In this document: in pieces, positions 27,235-35,957 of the stretch
Layout: the number at the start of each line of letters is the position of its first letter
How positions within the stretch are numbered: position 1 is the first letter of the stretch
Source: JBOGVA01 sp050692195
Lineage (GTDB): Bacteria; Actinomycetota; UBA4738
Direction: 5' to 3'
DNA: 64,000 nucleotides
NCBI GenBank assembly: GCA_050692195.1
Contig: JBOGVA010000093.1
Span: forward strand, 1 to 64,000
Made by a program: the position numbers and the translations under genes
The notes under the pieces: model-generated
Told to the model about the DNA's origin: nothing
Seen by the model: only the letters and a program-made list of their open reading frames with translations
The model's database searches: none

Positions 27235-28080
27235 ATGACCGATCGAAAGGACACCGCGACGAAGCGGCTCGTCTCTATCTTCGTCGGCCTGGGGTTGCTA
27301 TCGGCCGCGTGCGGTGGGCCGGCGCGGCCCCCCAAGCCCATGTCGACCCCCCCTGCGAAGGAGTGGTCCACCGCCCCGCCCAGCCCGGCTCCGGCTCCCA
27401 GTCCGACCGAGACGGAGGAGCCGCCGGGCGACACCGGGGAAACGATCCCCGCCTCGCTGATCGGGACTCAGTGGTACACGCTGCCCACCACCGAGAAGGT
27501 CGTGGCGCTCACCTTCGACGCCGGTGCCAACGCCCAGGGGATTCCATCGATCCTGGCAACCCTGGCCGCGCACGACGTCCCGGCCACCTTCTTCCTTACG
27601 GGTAAGTGGGTGGAGGTCTATCCTGACCACGCGGCCCGGATCGGCGCGGCGTATCCCGTCGCAAACCACAGCTACAGCCACCCCGACCTGACCCAGTTCT
27701 CCGACGGCCTGGTGGAGCGAGAGATCACCGGGGCCAACGACCGAATCGAGCGGGCAACGGGCCGGGACACCCGTCCCATCTTCCGTTTCCCTTTCGGGGC
27801 CAGCGACCGGAGGACCATTGGCATCGCCAACTCGCTCGGATACGGGTGCATCAACTGGACGGTGGACACCCGCGGGTGGCAAGGAACGTCTGGGGGGCAA
27901 TCCGTGGCCCTGATCGTGGACCGCGTACTGAACGCACTCCAGCCGGGCCAGATTGTCATCATGCACGTCGGGTCCCATCCCGCCGACGGCTCGACCCTGG
28001 ATGCGGATGCCTTACCGCGGATCATCGAAGAGATCCGGGCCCGCGGCTACGGATTCGTGACGATCGATCAATACCTTTGA
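27235..28080 (+). CDS. polysaccharide deacetylase family lipoprotein
   Basis: NodB-homology deacetylase acting on cell-surface glycans such as peptidoglycan or exopolysaccharide, 281 residues. ATG 27235 gives a lipoprotein signal (RLVSIFVGLGLLSAAC, lipobox LSAAC) followed by a Pro/Thr/Ser-rich linker to about residue 75. Catalytic motifs are TFDAGAN (motif 1, with Ala in place of the second Asp of TFDDG, common in actinobacteria), the metal-binding HSYSH, and RFPFGASD; the C-terminal HVGS motif carries the last His. Exact substrate not determinable. It lies between truA and rplM, unrelated to either in function. Confidence 0.88.
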   Translation: MTDRKDTATKRLVSIFVGLGLLSAACGGPARPPKPMSTPPAKEWSTAPPSPAPAPSPTETEEPPGDTGETIPASLIGTQWYTLPTTEKVVALTFDAGANAQGIPSILATLAAHDVPATFFLTGKWVEVYPDHAARIGAAYPVANHSYSHPDLTQFSDGLVEREITGANDRIERATGRDTRPIFRFPFGASDRRTIGIANSLGYGCINWTVDTRGWQGTSGGQSVALIVDRVLNALQPGQIVIMHVGSHPADGSTLDADALPRIIEEIRARGYGFVTIDQYL

Positions 28081-28123
28081 GGGCTGCGTTCTCGCCATAA
28101 CCGGAGATTCAGCGTCTGCGTCT

Positions 28124-28153
28124 TTGACGATGCCGCGAATCCCCAGGTAAACT
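28124..28153 (+). promoter_or_regulatory. sigma70-type promoter for rplM-rpsI
   Basis: TTGACG (5/6) at 28124-28129, an 18-nt spacer and TAAACT (4/6) at 28148-28153, 43 nt before the rplM ATG. Confidence 0.55.
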
Positions 28154-28160
28154 CCCCCGT

Positions 28161-28176
28161 CGGCCGGTTCCGGCCG
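28161..28176 (+). promoter_or_regulatory. palindrome in the rplM leader
   Basis: CGGCCGG-TT-CCGGCCG is a perfect 16-bp palindrome in the short rplM 5' UTR, 20 bp before the start codon. It could fold as a hairpin near the ribosome-binding site. L13 autoregulates its own mRNA in E. coli, so a control role is possible but unproven. Confidence 0.35.
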
Positions 28177-28195
28177 CTCGCCTCATCAAGGACCA

Positions 28196-29017
28196 ATGAA
28201 GACCTTCTCGCCGAGACCGCATGACATCGTGCGTCGCTGGTACGTCGTCGACGCCAATGGCGCCGTGCTCGGCCGCCTGGCGTCGGAGGTGGCGAAGATC
28301 CTCCGGGGCAAGCACAAGCCGATCTTCTCGCCGCATATGGACACCGGCGACCACGTCGTCGTGGTCAACGCGCGCAGCGTCCGTGTCACCGGAGGGAAGG
28401 AGACGGAGAAGACCTACTACCGGCATTCGGGCTACCCGGGAGGCCTTCGGGAGATCGGGTACGCCAGGCTATTGGCGGAGCGGCCGGTCCTCGCTGTGGA
28501 GAAGGCCATCCGGGGGATGCTCCCGAAGAACCGGCTGGGCCGGCAGATGTTCCGGAAGCTGTCGGTATACGAGGGAGCCGAGCACCCCCATCAAGCCCAG
28601 AAGCCGTCGGCCCTCAGGCTGGGCGAGATTCCCAAGTGGGAAGGGCTGCCCGAGCGCGAAGCCGCTCGCCCGCCCGAGCCGGCGTCAAGCGGCCGGGCCC
28701 GTGGGAGAGGTGAGTCGGCCGCCGCGACGGAGCAAGCCGAACGAAGGAAGCCAGCCAAGAGGCCGTCTGCCAAGAGGCCTTCGGCCAAGCGAGCTTCGGC
28801 CAAGCGAGCTTCGGCCAAGAGCGCTTCCGGCGGCGCCACGGCCAAGAGCGCTCCAGCCAGGGGACGACCGGCCAGGAGATCCGCACCGAAGACCTCCTCG
28901 GCGAAGAGCCGGGCGACACCCCGGCGGGCGGCCAGGACCGCGGCCAAGTCCGAGAAGGTCGCCGAGAGCAAGAGGAGCTCCTCCACCCAGCGTTCCAAAT
29001 CGAAGAAGGAGTCGTGA
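28196..29017 (+). CDS. rplM: 50S ribosomal protein L13 with histone-H1-like C-terminal tail
   Basis: Residues 1 to about 145 are an ordinary L13 (KTFSPRPHDIVRRWYVVDANGAVLGRLASEVAKILRGKHKPIFSPHMDTGDHVVVVNA ... GMLPKNRLGRQMFRKLSVYEGAEHPHQAQKP). The protein continues in frame to 273 residues. From about residue 175 the tail is dominated by Lys, Ala, Ser, Pro and Arg, with tandem (S/A)AKRxS units, like the DNA-binding tails of histone H1 or actinobacterial HU/HupB. L13 is normally 140-150 residues. The frame is intact up to a TGA that overlaps the rpsI ATG, so the extension is not a sequencing run-on. It could bind rRNA or nucleoid DNA. Confidence 0.95.
   Translation: MKTFSPRPHDIVRRWYVVDANGAVLGRLASEVAKILRGKHKPIFSPHMDTGDHVVVVNARSVRVTGGKETEKTYYRHSGYPGGLREIGYARLLAERPVLAVEKAIRGMLPKNRLGRQMFRKLSVYEGAEHPHQAQKPSALRLGEIPKWEGLPEREAARPPEPASSGRARGRGESAAATEQAERRKPAKRPSAKRPSAKRASAKRASAKSASGGATAKSAPARGRPARRSAPKTSSAKSRATPRRAARTAAKSEKVAESKRSSSTQRSKSKKES
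28757..28831 (+). repeat. 15-bp tandem repeat coding the (KRxSA) units of the L13 tail
   Basis: Five consecutive 15-bp units starting AAGAGGCCGTCTGCC at 28757. Units three and four (28787-28801, 28802-28816) are identical; the fifth is degenerate. The multiple-of-three unit keeps the frame, so the tail length can vary by slippage. Confidence 0.85.
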
Positions 29018-29421
29018 TGGCAGAGGTCAGAAGCTCCGGGGTCGCGATGGGCACCGGCCGGCGCAAGGAGGCGGTGGTTCGGATACGGCTGGTGGAGGGC
29101 ACGGGCAAGATCTTGCTCAACGGCCGTGCGCTCGAGGATTACTTCCCGTCGCGGGCCCACCGTATGATCGTCACGTCTCCGCTGCGGCTGGCCGGCCGAG
29201 AGAAGGATTTCGACGTCATCGCCCGGCTCGACGGCGGCGGCGTCTCCGGGCAGGCCGGAGCACTTCGCCACAGCATCGCGCGGGCGCTCATCGACTACGA
29301 CCCCGAGCTTCGCCCCCAGCTCAAGAAAGAGGGATTCCTGACGCGGGATGCTCGTGAGAAGGAGCGCCGGAAGTACGGCCTGAAGAAGGCTCGCAAGGCT
29401 CCGCAGTACTCGAAGCGCTAA
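29017..29421 (+). CDS. rpsI: 30S ribosomal protein S9
   Basis: P-site-contacting protein, 134 residues. ATG 29017 overlaps the rplM stop by one base (TGATG). It carries GTGRRKEAVVRIRLVEGTGKILLNGR and ends in GLKKARKAPQYSKR, the C-terminal tail whose final Lys-Arg touches the P-site tRNA. Its TAA overlaps the end of the convergent DUF2007 gene. Confidence 0.97.
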   Translation: MAEVRSSGVAMGTGRRKEAVVRIRLVEGTGKILLNGRALEDYFPSRAHRMIVTSPLRLAGREKDFDVIARLDGGGVSGQAGALRHSIARALIDYDPELRPQLKKEGFLTRDAREKERRKYGLKKARKAPQYSKR

Positions 29422-29678
29422 TTGTCTCTGGCATTCCCTGCGGCGTCGGCTGCGTCGTGGCCGGCCTCCTCCAAGAGGGCCTTGGCCTGCGCAACCGATT
29501 CCTCGGGGATCCACAGGTCGACGGGGCCCATCCGGTAGGGTCCTTCGCTCTCGCCCTTGAGCATCACGTGGATGCCTTCTGACTCCAGCAGACCCTTGAC
29601 CAAGTGTCCTTCCGGGATGGTCGGTGCGGTGAAGAACAGCACCATGCGGGAGGCCGAAGATGGGTCGGGGTGTCCCAT
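29418..29678 (-). CDS. DUF2007-like small protein
   Basis: 86-residue protein resembling the DUF2007 family (sometimes named putative prokaryotic signal-transducing protein): VLFFTAPTIPEGHLVKGLLESEGIHVMLKGESEG followed by PVDLWIPEESVAQAKALLEEAG, the usual alpha-beta arrangement. ATG 29678 is the longest start; ATG 29645, just before VLFFTAP, would fit the family better. It is transcribed divergently from glmM and convergently with rpsI, sharing 4 nt with the rpsI end. Function unknown. Confidence 0.75.
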   Translation of the reverse strand: MGHPDPSSASRMVLFFTAPTIPEGHLVKGLLESEGIHVMLKGESEGPYRMGPVDLWIPEESVAQAKALLEEAGHDAADAAGNARDN

Positions 29679-29689
29679 ATCGATGCCCG

Positions 29690-29695
29690 TAAGAT
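29690..29695 (+). promoter_or_regulatory. possible -10 element for a near-leaderless glmM transcript
   Basis: TAAGAT lies 9 nt before the glmM ATG, so a start seven bases downstream would leave a leader of only 2-3 nt. No convincing -35 and no Shine-Dalgarno are seen. Confidence 0.3.
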
Positions 29696-29704
29696 AGCCG
29701 AACC

Positions 29705-31048
29705 ATGGGCCGGCTGTTCGGGACGGACGGGGTCAGGGGCGTCGCCAACCGGGACCTGACGGGGGAGCTGGCCTACCGGCTCGGTCGGGCCGCGGTGGTC
29801 GTGCTGGCCGAGAGCGGTAAGAGCCGGCCCCTCATCGCCGTTGGGCGGGACACACGCGCCTCGGGCGAATTCCTGGAGGCGGCGCTGGCCGCGGGCATCT
29901 GCTCCGCAGGTGGCGACGCCGTTCTCCTGGGAGTCTGCACGACCCCCGGGGTAGCCTTCCTGACCCAGGATCTGGAGGCCCAAGCCGGCGCAGTCATCTC
30001 CGCCTCCCACAACCCCGCCGAGTACAACGGGATCAAGTTTTTCGGATCGGGCGGCTACAAGCTCCCCGACGAGGCGGAGTTGGAGATCGAGCGGATCGTC
30101 GAGGGCGATCTGGGCCCGCGTCCTGCGGGCCGCGGCGTCGGGCGAATCGTTGTCGCGAGGGATGCCGGAGAACGCTACATCGCGCACCTCGCCGAGACGG
30201 CGAACGGCTCGCTCGAGGGTTTGCGGATCGTGGTGGACTGCGCGAACGGGGCCGCTTCGGGCGTGGCTCCAGATCTGCTGCGGCGACTGGGCGCCGAAGT
30301 CGTCCCCATCAATGCCGAACCCGACGGCTGGAACATCAACCAGGGGTGCGGGTCGACGGTGCCTCAGGTGGCCGGCCTGGCGGTCGTGAAGGAGGACGCC
30401 GATGTCGGCGTGGCCCACGACGGGGATGCCGATCGGGTCATGTTCGCCGATCACGACGGCAACGTGATCGACGGTGATCAGGTGCTCGCGGCGTGTGCCC
30501 GCGCCATGCATGAGGTGGGCGAGCTCGCCCAGAACACGGTGGTGACGACGGTCATGGCCAACCTTGGGTTCCGCCTCGCCATGCAGGAGGCCGGCATCGA
30601 AGTGGTCGAGACCAAGGTCGGGGACCGGTACGTGCTGGAGGAGATGTTGCGAACGGGCGCCATGCTTGGTGGCGAGCAGTCCGGACACCTGATCTTCCTG
30701 CGCCACGCCACCACCGGCGACGGGCTGCTCACCGCCGTCCAGTTCCTGACGCTGGCCCAGCGCAAGGGGATCCCGGTGGCCGAGCTGGCCTCCGCCATGA
30801 AGAGATTCCCGCAGGTCCTGGTGAACGTCTCGGTCCCCAACCCGAACAGCCTGGACGACTCGAGGCCCGTGTGGGAGGCGGTAGCGAAGGCCGAGGAGGC
30901 GCTCGGGGGCGCTGGCAGGGTACTGGTCAGGGCCTCCGGCACGGAGCCGCTCATCCGGGTGATGGTGGAGGCCGCCACCGAGGAGGAGGCGCGAAACCAA
31001 GCGGAGGCCATCTCGTCGGTCGTCCAGGGTCTCCTCGGCCGTTCCTGA
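29705..31048 (+). CDS. glmM: phosphoglucosamine mutase
   Basis: Converts glucosamine-6-phosphate to glucosamine-1-phosphate for UDP-GlcNAc synthesis. 447 residues, MGRLFGTDGVRGVANRDLT start. The phosphoserine loop is ISASHNPAEYNGIKFF, the metal-binding loop is DGDADRVMFAD, the sugar-binding loop is GGEQSGHLIF, and the phosphate-binding RASGTEPLIRVMVEA is complete. Directly followed by glmS, the preceding enzyme of the same pathway. Confidence 0.97.
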   Translation: MGRLFGTDGVRGVANRDLTGELAYRLGRAAVVVLAESGKSRPLIAVGRDTRASGEFLEAALAAGICSAGGDAVLLGVCTTPGVAFLTQDLEAQAGAVISASHNPAEYNGIKFFGSGGYKLPDEAELEIERIVEGDLGPRPAGRGVGRIVVARDAGERYIAHLAETANGSLEGLRIVVDCANGAASGVAPDLLRRLGAEVVPINAEPDGWNINQGCGSTVPQVAGLAVVKEDADVGVAHDGDADRVMFADHDGNVIDGDQVLAACARAMHEVGELAQNTVVTTVMANLGFRLAMQEAGIEVVETKVGDRYVLEEMLRTGAMLGGEQSGHLIFLRHATTGDGLLTAVQFLTLAQRKGIPVAELASAMKRFPQVLVNVSVPNPNSLDDSRPVWEAVAKAEEALGGAGRVLVRASGTEPLIRVMVEAATEEEARNQAEAISSVVQGLLGRS

Positions 31049-31063
31049 ATCGGGTTTGCTCGC

Positions 31064-31072
31064 TGCTACGAT
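31064..31072 (+). promoter_or_regulatory. extended -10 promoter for glmS, near-leaderless
   Basis: TG at 31064-31065 and TACGAT at 31067-31072 form an extended -10 element, 9 nt from the glmS ATG. The expected start at about 31079 would give a leader of 1-3 nt. No ribosome-binding site precedes glmS, which supports leaderless translation. Confidence 0.4.
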
Positions 31073-31081
31073 TGACCTCTC

Positions 31082-32908
31082 ATGTGCGGAATCGTCGGCT
31101 ATGTGGGTCCTGACCAGGCCCTTCCCATTCTGATCGAGGGGCTGCGCCGCCTGGAGTACCGCGGCTACGACTCGGCCGGCGTGGCGGTGATGGACGGTGG
31201 CCTGACCGTCGTGAAGCGCGCCGGGAAGCTCTCGGAGCTCGTGGCCGCGCTCGAGGAGCGTGGAACGGTCACGGGCCGCATCGGGATGGGCCACACGCGG
31301 TGGGCCACCCACGGGCCCCCCACCGACCGCAACGCGCATCCACATGTGGACTGCTCCGGCCGGATCGCGGTGATCCACAACGGGATCATCGAAAACTTCC
31401 AGGTCCTCAAGGAACGCCTGGCCAAGGGTGGCCACGAGTTCGTCTCGGATACCGACACCGAAGTGGTGGCCCACCTGATCGAGGAGACGTATCAAGACGA
31501 TCTCGCCGGCGCGGTGAGGGACGTCGTGCGCCAGCTCACCGGGGCGTATGCGCTGGTCGTGACCGTCGCCGACGAGCCCGGCCTGATCGTCGGGGTGAAG
31601 GTGTCTTCCCCGCTGGTGATCGGGCTTGGGCGCGGAGAGAACATCATCGCCTCCGACATTCCGGCGGTCATGCAGCGGACCAAGACCTTCGTCCCGGTCG
31701 CCGAGAACCAGGTGGTCGAGGTGCGGGCCGAATCGGTGCGCATCACCGACCTCGAGGGGAACGAGGTTCCGATGAAGCCGCTGGAGGTGGAGTGGGACCT
31801 GGCGGCCGCCGAGAAGTCTGGTTTCGAGGACTTCATGCTCAAGGAGATCCACGAGCAGCCGGCGGCCATCCGCGACACCCTTCGTGGACGGTTCGACGCG
31901 AGGGGGCGGCTCGTTCTGGACGACCTGCGGATGCGAGAAGAGCAGATCGTAGGCGTGGACAAGGTATTCGTGGTGGCATGCGGCACGGCGTTCCACGCGG
32001 GGCTCGTGGCCAAGTACGCCATCGAGCACGTGACCAGGCTTCCCGTGGAGATCGAGATCGCCAGCGAGTTCCGCTATCGCGACCCCGTGCTCGATGGCGG
32101 CACGCTGACGCTCGGAATCTCGCAGTCGGGCGAGACCATCGACACACTCGAGGCCGTCCGGCACGCTCGACACCAGCAGTCCCACGTCATCGCCATCACC
32201 AACACCGTGGGTTCCTCGATCGCTCGCGAGGCCGAAGCCGTGATGTACACCCACGCTGGCCCCGAGATCGCCGTCGCCGGAACCAAGACATTCGCCACGC
32301 AGATGGTCGCGCTCCACCTCCTCGCGCTGTACCTTGCGCAGGTTCGCGGTGCGATGTATCCCGCCGAGATCTCGGAGTACGTGGATCTGATGCGCTCCTT
32401 GCCCGATCAGGTCGCGCGCGCTCTCGAGCTGGGCGACCAGGTGAAGGAGATCGCCGGGCGATATCAGGCCGCTCGGGACTTCCTGTTCATGGGCCGCCAC
32501 ACGGGGTACCCGGCCGCCCTCGAGGGCGCCCTGAAGCTCAAGGAGATCTCCTACATCCATGCCGAGGGCTACCCCGCGGGAGAGCTGAAGCACGGTCCCA
32601 TCGCGCTCGTCGAGCCGGGCGTCCCTGTCGTGGCCGTCGCCACCGAGTGCCACGTGTACCCCAAGGTGCTGTCGAACATCCAGGAGGTGAAGGCGCGGGG
32701 GGCGGAGGTGATCGCCGTGGCCACCGAGGGTGACTCCGAGATCGTGGGGCTGGCCGACCACGTCTTGTACGTCCCCCGTACCCACGAGCTGCTCTCGCCC
32801 GTCGTGGTGACGGTCCCGCTCCAGCTGCTCGCTTACCACATCGCCAAGCTGCGCGGCTGCGACGTGGATCAACCTCGGAACCTGGCAAAGAGCGTCACCG
32901 TGGAATGA
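31082..32908 (+). CDS. glmS: glutamine-fructose-6-phosphate aminotransferase (isomerizing)
   Basis: First committed step of amino-sugar synthesis, making glucosamine-6-phosphate from fructose-6-phosphate and glutamine. 608 residues. The nucleophile is Cys2 (after Met removal) in MCGIVGYVG; glutaminase motifs GYDSAGVAV and GHTRWATHGPPTDRNAHPH follow. The two SIS sugar-binding domains contain ACGTAFHAG, SQSGETIDTLEAV and MGRHTGYPAALEGALKLKEISYIHAEGYPAGELKHGPIAL. It ends LAKSVTVE as in the family. No glmS riboswitch is possible in the very short upstream gap. Confidence 0.98.
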   Translation: MCGIVGYVGPDQALPILIEGLRRLEYRGYDSAGVAVMDGGLTVVKRAGKLSELVAALEERGTVTGRIGMGHTRWATHGPPTDRNAHPHVDCSGRIAVIHNGIIENFQVLKERLAKGGHEFVSDTDTEVVAHLIEETYQDDLAGAVRDVVRQLTGAYALVVTVADEPGLIVGVKVSSPLVIGLGRGENIIASDIPAVMQRTKTFVPVAENQVVEVRAESVRITDLEGNEVPMKPLEVEWDLAAAEKSGFEDFMLKEIHEQPAAIRDTLRGRFDARGRLVLDDLRMREEQIVGVDKVFVVACGTAFHAGLVAKYAIEHVTRLPVEIEIASEFRYRDPVLDGGTLTLGISQSGETIDTLEAVRHARHQQSHVIAITNTVGSSIAREAEAVMYTHAGPEIAVAGTKTFATQMVALHLLALYLAQVRGAMYPAEISEYVDLMRSLPDQVARALELGDQVKEIAGRYQAARDFLFMGRHTGYPAALEGALKLKEISYIHAEGYPAGELKHGPIALVEPGVPVVAVATECHVYPKVLSNIQEVKARGAEVIAVATEGDSEIVGLADHVLYVPRTHELLSPVVVTVPLQLLAYHIAKLRGCDVDQPRNLAKSVTVE

Positions 32909-32909
32909 A

Positions 32910-33284
32910 GTGGAGGTCGTGGGGATTGGCGTCGATCTCGTCGACGTCGAGCGAGTGCGCGGCATCCTGAGCCGGCACGCCTCCTTCGCCCGGCGGGTGT
33001 TCAGTCCCGAGGAGATCGCCTACTGCGAGCGGCAGGCCACGCCGGCCGAGGCCTACGCGGCACGGTGGGCGGCCCGCGAGGCGTGCCGGAAGGCTCTCGG
33101 CGGGATCAGGGGCATGCGCTGGCAGGACATCAGGGTCGAGCGGGCCCCCAGCGGCGCTCCCAGCCTGGTGCTTAGCGGAAGCTCACGTGCGCGCGCGGAG
33201 GCCCTCGGGGTGGCTCGGGTGCTGATCGCCCTGACCCACGAGCGGCGGATGGCCGCCGCGTTCTGCGTTGCCGTGGGGGGCTGA
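32910..33284 (+). CDS. acpS: holo-[acyl-carrier-protein] synthase
   Basis: Transfers 4'-phosphopantetheine to ACP. 124 residues, GTG start one base after glmS stops. The Mg/CoA motifs GIGVDLVDVERVR and AARWAAREACRKALG are present, and the C-terminal ALTHERRMAAAF strand completes the fold. Translationally close to nnr (1-nt gap). Confidence 0.93.
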   Translation: MEVVGIGVDLVDVERVRGILSRHASFARRVFSPEEIAYCERQATPAEAYAARWAAREACRKALGGIRGMRWQDIRVERAPSGAPSLVLSGSSRARAEALGVARVLIALTHERRMAAAFCVAVGG

Positions 33285-33285
33285 G

Positions 33286-34821
33286 ATGCTCCCCATCCTC
33301 ACTCCCTCCGAGAGCGCCGCGCTTGATCGGGCCAGCGGAGAGCGCGGTGTCTCGGTCGGGGAGCTCATGGAGAACGCCGGCTGGGCCGTGGCCCGGGCCG
33401 CCACGATGATCGCTGGGGGGGCTTACGGGCGCCGGGCCGTGGTGGTGTGCGGAAAGGGAAACAACGGCGGCGACGGGCTGGTCGCGGCCAGGCACCTGGA
33501 GCGCTGGGGGATGGGAGCGAGCGTCGTCCTCATGGCTGATGCGGCGAGCCTCCGCGACGCATCCGCCCTCAACTTTCGCCGGTTCGCCCACCGAGGCGGT
33601 CGCTGGCGGGGATACGATCCTGAGTTCCTCGATCGCGAGCTGGCCCGGTCGGACGTCGTCGTCGACGCCATCTTCGGCACGGGGTTCCGGGGATCTCCGG
33701 AGGGGGATCTGGCCGAGGCCATCCGGGCGGTCAACGGGAGCCTCGCGCCCGTCGTCGCCGTGGACATCCCCTCCGGCGTGGAGGGAGAGACCGGCGCCGT
33801 TCGGGGCGAGGCCGTTCTCGCCGACCTCACGGTGACCTTCGGCGCGCTCAAGCCGGGCGTCGTGTTCTATCCGGGCGCGGCCCACGCCGGCGAGCTCGAG
33901 GTGGCCGACATCGGGTTCCCTCCGGACCTGGTCCGAACGGATCTGTGGCTGGCGGAACGAGGCGACATCGCCCGGCTGCTGAAGCCGCGGGGCCCGGAGA
34001 GCCACAAGCGCGCTGCGGGATGGGTGCTGGTGCTGGCCGGCTCACGGGCGATGACCGGCGCCGCCGTCCTCACCGCGACCGCCGCGTACCGCGCCGGCGC
34101 AGGACTGGTCACCCTGGCGGTCCCGGAAGGCATCTTGCCGGTCGTCGAGGGAGCCATCACGGAGGCCACCTTCCTGCCCCTGCCGGAGACGGACGAGGGA
34201 AGCGTCTCCGAGGAGGCGTGGCCCCTGATTCGGAAGCGGCTGGGGGAAGTGCAGTCAGCGGCTGTGGGCCCCGGCCTCACCACGGAACCTTCCACGGTCG
34301 AGCTGGTCCGCCGCGTCGTGGCGGAGTCCCCCGTGCCGTTCGTGCTCGATGCCGATGGGCTGAACGCATTCGCCGGGAGGGGAGCGCTCCTGGCCGAGCG
34401 CGCATCGGACGCGCTGCTCACCCCCCATGCCGGAGAGTTCGGCCGCCTCACGGGCCTGACCTCCGCCGAGATCCTGGAGGATCGGGTCGGGCAGGCCCGG
34501 AAGGCGGCGGCCGAGTTCCGGTGCCCGGTTCTGTTGAAGGGATCCCGGACGGTCATCGCCGAACCGGATGGCCGGGCCGTGGTGAGCCCCACGGGCGGGC
34601 CCTTCCTGGCTACGGGGGGAACGGGAGACGTGCTCATCGGGGCCATCGCCGCGTTCATGGCCCGAGGGCTCGGTCCGGCCGACGCGGCGCTGGTCGGCGC
34701 GTACGGCCACGGTTTGGCCGGCCGGCTGGCCTCCGACGAGATGGGCGAAGGCACCGTGGCCTCCGACGTGGCGGCCCGGCTCCCCCACGTGTTGGCCCGG
34801 CTCAGCGAGGGCGACCTGTGA
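33286..34821 (+). CDS. nnr: bifunctional NAD(P)H-hydrate epimerase / ADP-dependent dehydratase
   Basis: Repairs hydrated NAD(P)H. 511 residues with two domains: an N-terminal YjeF_N epimerase (ASGERGVSVGELMENAGWAVA, VCGKGNNGGDGLVAARHL, DAIFGTGFRG) to about residue 215, and a C-terminal ribokinase-like dehydratase (HKRAAGWVLVLAGSRAMTGAAVL, VLDADGLNAF, LTPHAGEFGRL, ATGGTGDVLIGAIAAF). ATG 33286 is used; a TTG six codons earlier is less likely. Overlaps alr by 4 nt (GTGA). Confidence 0.95.
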   Translation: MLPILTPSESAALDRASGERGVSVGELMENAGWAVARAATMIAGGAYGRRAVVVCGKGNNGGDGLVAARHLERWGMGASVVLMADAASLRDASALNFRRFAHRGGRWRGYDPEFLDRELARSDVVVDAIFGTGFRGSPEGDLAEAIRAVNGSLAPVVAVDIPSGVEGETGAVRGEAVLADLTVTFGALKPGVVFYPGAAHAGELEVADIGFPPDLVRTDLWLAERGDIARLLKPRGPESHKRAAGWVLVLAGSRAMTGAAVLTATAAYRAGAGLVTLAVPEGILPVVEGAITEATFLPLPETDEGSVSEEAWPLIRKRLGEVQSAAVGPGLTTEPSTVELVRRVVAESPVPFVLDADGLNAFAGRGALLAERASDALLTPHAGEFGRLTGLTSAEILEDRVGQARKAAAEFRCPVLLKGSRTVIAEPDGRAVVSPTGGPFLATGGTGDVLIGAIAAFMARGLGPADAALVGAYGHGLAGRLASDEMGEGTVASDVAARLPHVLARLSEGDL

Positions 34822-35957
34822 TCGGGGGACTACTCGGCACTCGCGCCACGCGCCATCGCCCCACGGTTGCGGTGGTCGACCTGGACGCCATCCGCCACAA
34901 CGTGCGAGCGGTGAAGCCCGAACGCTCGGAGTTCATGGCCGTGGTGAAGGCGAACGGCTACGGCCACGGCGCCGCGCCCGTGGCTCGGGCGGCGCTCGAG
35001 GCCGGAGCGACGTGGCTGGGCGTGGCCCTGGTCGAGGAAGGAGTGAGCCTGAGGGAGGCCGGGCTGGCGGCACCCATCCTTGTGCTGACGGAGTTTCCCC
35101 CCGGCTCCGAGAAGGATGCGCTGGCAGCGGGGCTCACCCCCACGCTGTACACGGACGAGGGCTTGTCGCGGCTGAGCTCCTCCGGCCGGCCCGAGGAAGC
35201 GGCTATCGGTGCGCACGTGAAGATCGACACCGGCATGCATCGCGTGGGGCTTCCGCCGGAGCGGGCCGTGGAGTACCTCCGGGCGGTCGCCGAGGCGGGG
35301 CTTCGGATCGACGGGGTCTGGACCCACCTGGCCACCGCCGAGAAGCTGGACGATCCCTTCGCGGAGCGCCAGCTCGATCGCTTCGCCGATGTGGTTCGGG
35401 GGCTGGCCGCCGCCGGGATACGTCCCCGGTACTTGCATGCCGCTAACAGCGCCGCGGCCATCGCCCGGCCATCGGCGCACCTGGACCTGGTCCGGGTGGG
35501 CCTGGCCATGTACGGGCTCACCCCCGGACCGCGGCTGGCGGGGCCGGCCGCTCTTCGGCCGGCGATGTCCCTCCGGAGCGCGGTGGCAATGGCGAAGCGG
35601 GTCGGCCCAGGAGAGGGCGTCTCCTACGGGTTGCGCTACCGGCTCGAGCGAGAGTCGACCATCGCCACGATCCCTGTGGGCTACGCCGACGGCTACAGCC
35701 GGCTGGTGAGCGGCAGGGCGGAGGTGCTGGTCCGGGGCCGCCGATACTCGGTGGCCGGCAACGTGACGATGGACCAGGTCATGGTGGACTGCGGCAACGA
35801 CCCCGTCGAAGCTGGCGACGAGGTGGTGCTGATCGGTCGGCAGGCAGGCGAGGAGATCTCGGCTGACGACGTGGCTGCCTGGATGGGCACGATCAGCTAC
35901 GAGGTGATGTGCGCGGTGAGCCAGCGCATCCCACGCGAGTACGTGGGCGCCCGATGA
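34818..35957 (+). CDS. alr: alanine racemase
   Basis: PLP enzyme making D-alanine for peptidoglycan, 379 residues. GTG 34818 overlaps the nnr stop. The PLP-binding lysine is K44 in FMAVVKANGYGHGA; HVKIDTGMHRVG, HAANSAA and the catalytic-Tyr region GEGVSYGLRYR are present, as is the C-terminal NVTMDQVMVD. Belongs to the envelope-precursor run glmM-glmS-acpS-nnr-alr. Confidence 0.96.
   Translation: MIGGLLGTRATRHRPTVAVVDLDAIRHNVRAVKPERSEFMAVVKANGYGHGAAPVARAALEAGATWLGVALVEEGVSLREAGLAAPILVLTEFPPGSEKDALAAGLTPTLYTDEGLSRLSSSGRPEEAAIGAHVKIDTGMHRVGLPPERAVEYLRAVAEAGLRIDGVWTHLATAEKLDDPFAERQLDRFADVVRGLAAAGIRPRYLHAANSAAAIARPSAHLDLVRVGLAMYGLTPGPRLAGPAALRPAMSLRSAVAMAKRVGPGEGVSYGLRYRLERESTIATIPVGYADGYSRLVSGRAEVLVRGRRYSVAGNVTMDQVMVDCGNDPVEAGDEVVLIGRQAGEEISADDVAAWMGTISYEVMCAVSQRIPREYVGAR

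Noticed and set aside
29564..32965. 1133-codon minus-strand frame across glmM and glmS
   Set aside because: Both plus-strand genes are certain; the antisense frame is His/Asp/Leu-rich shadow.
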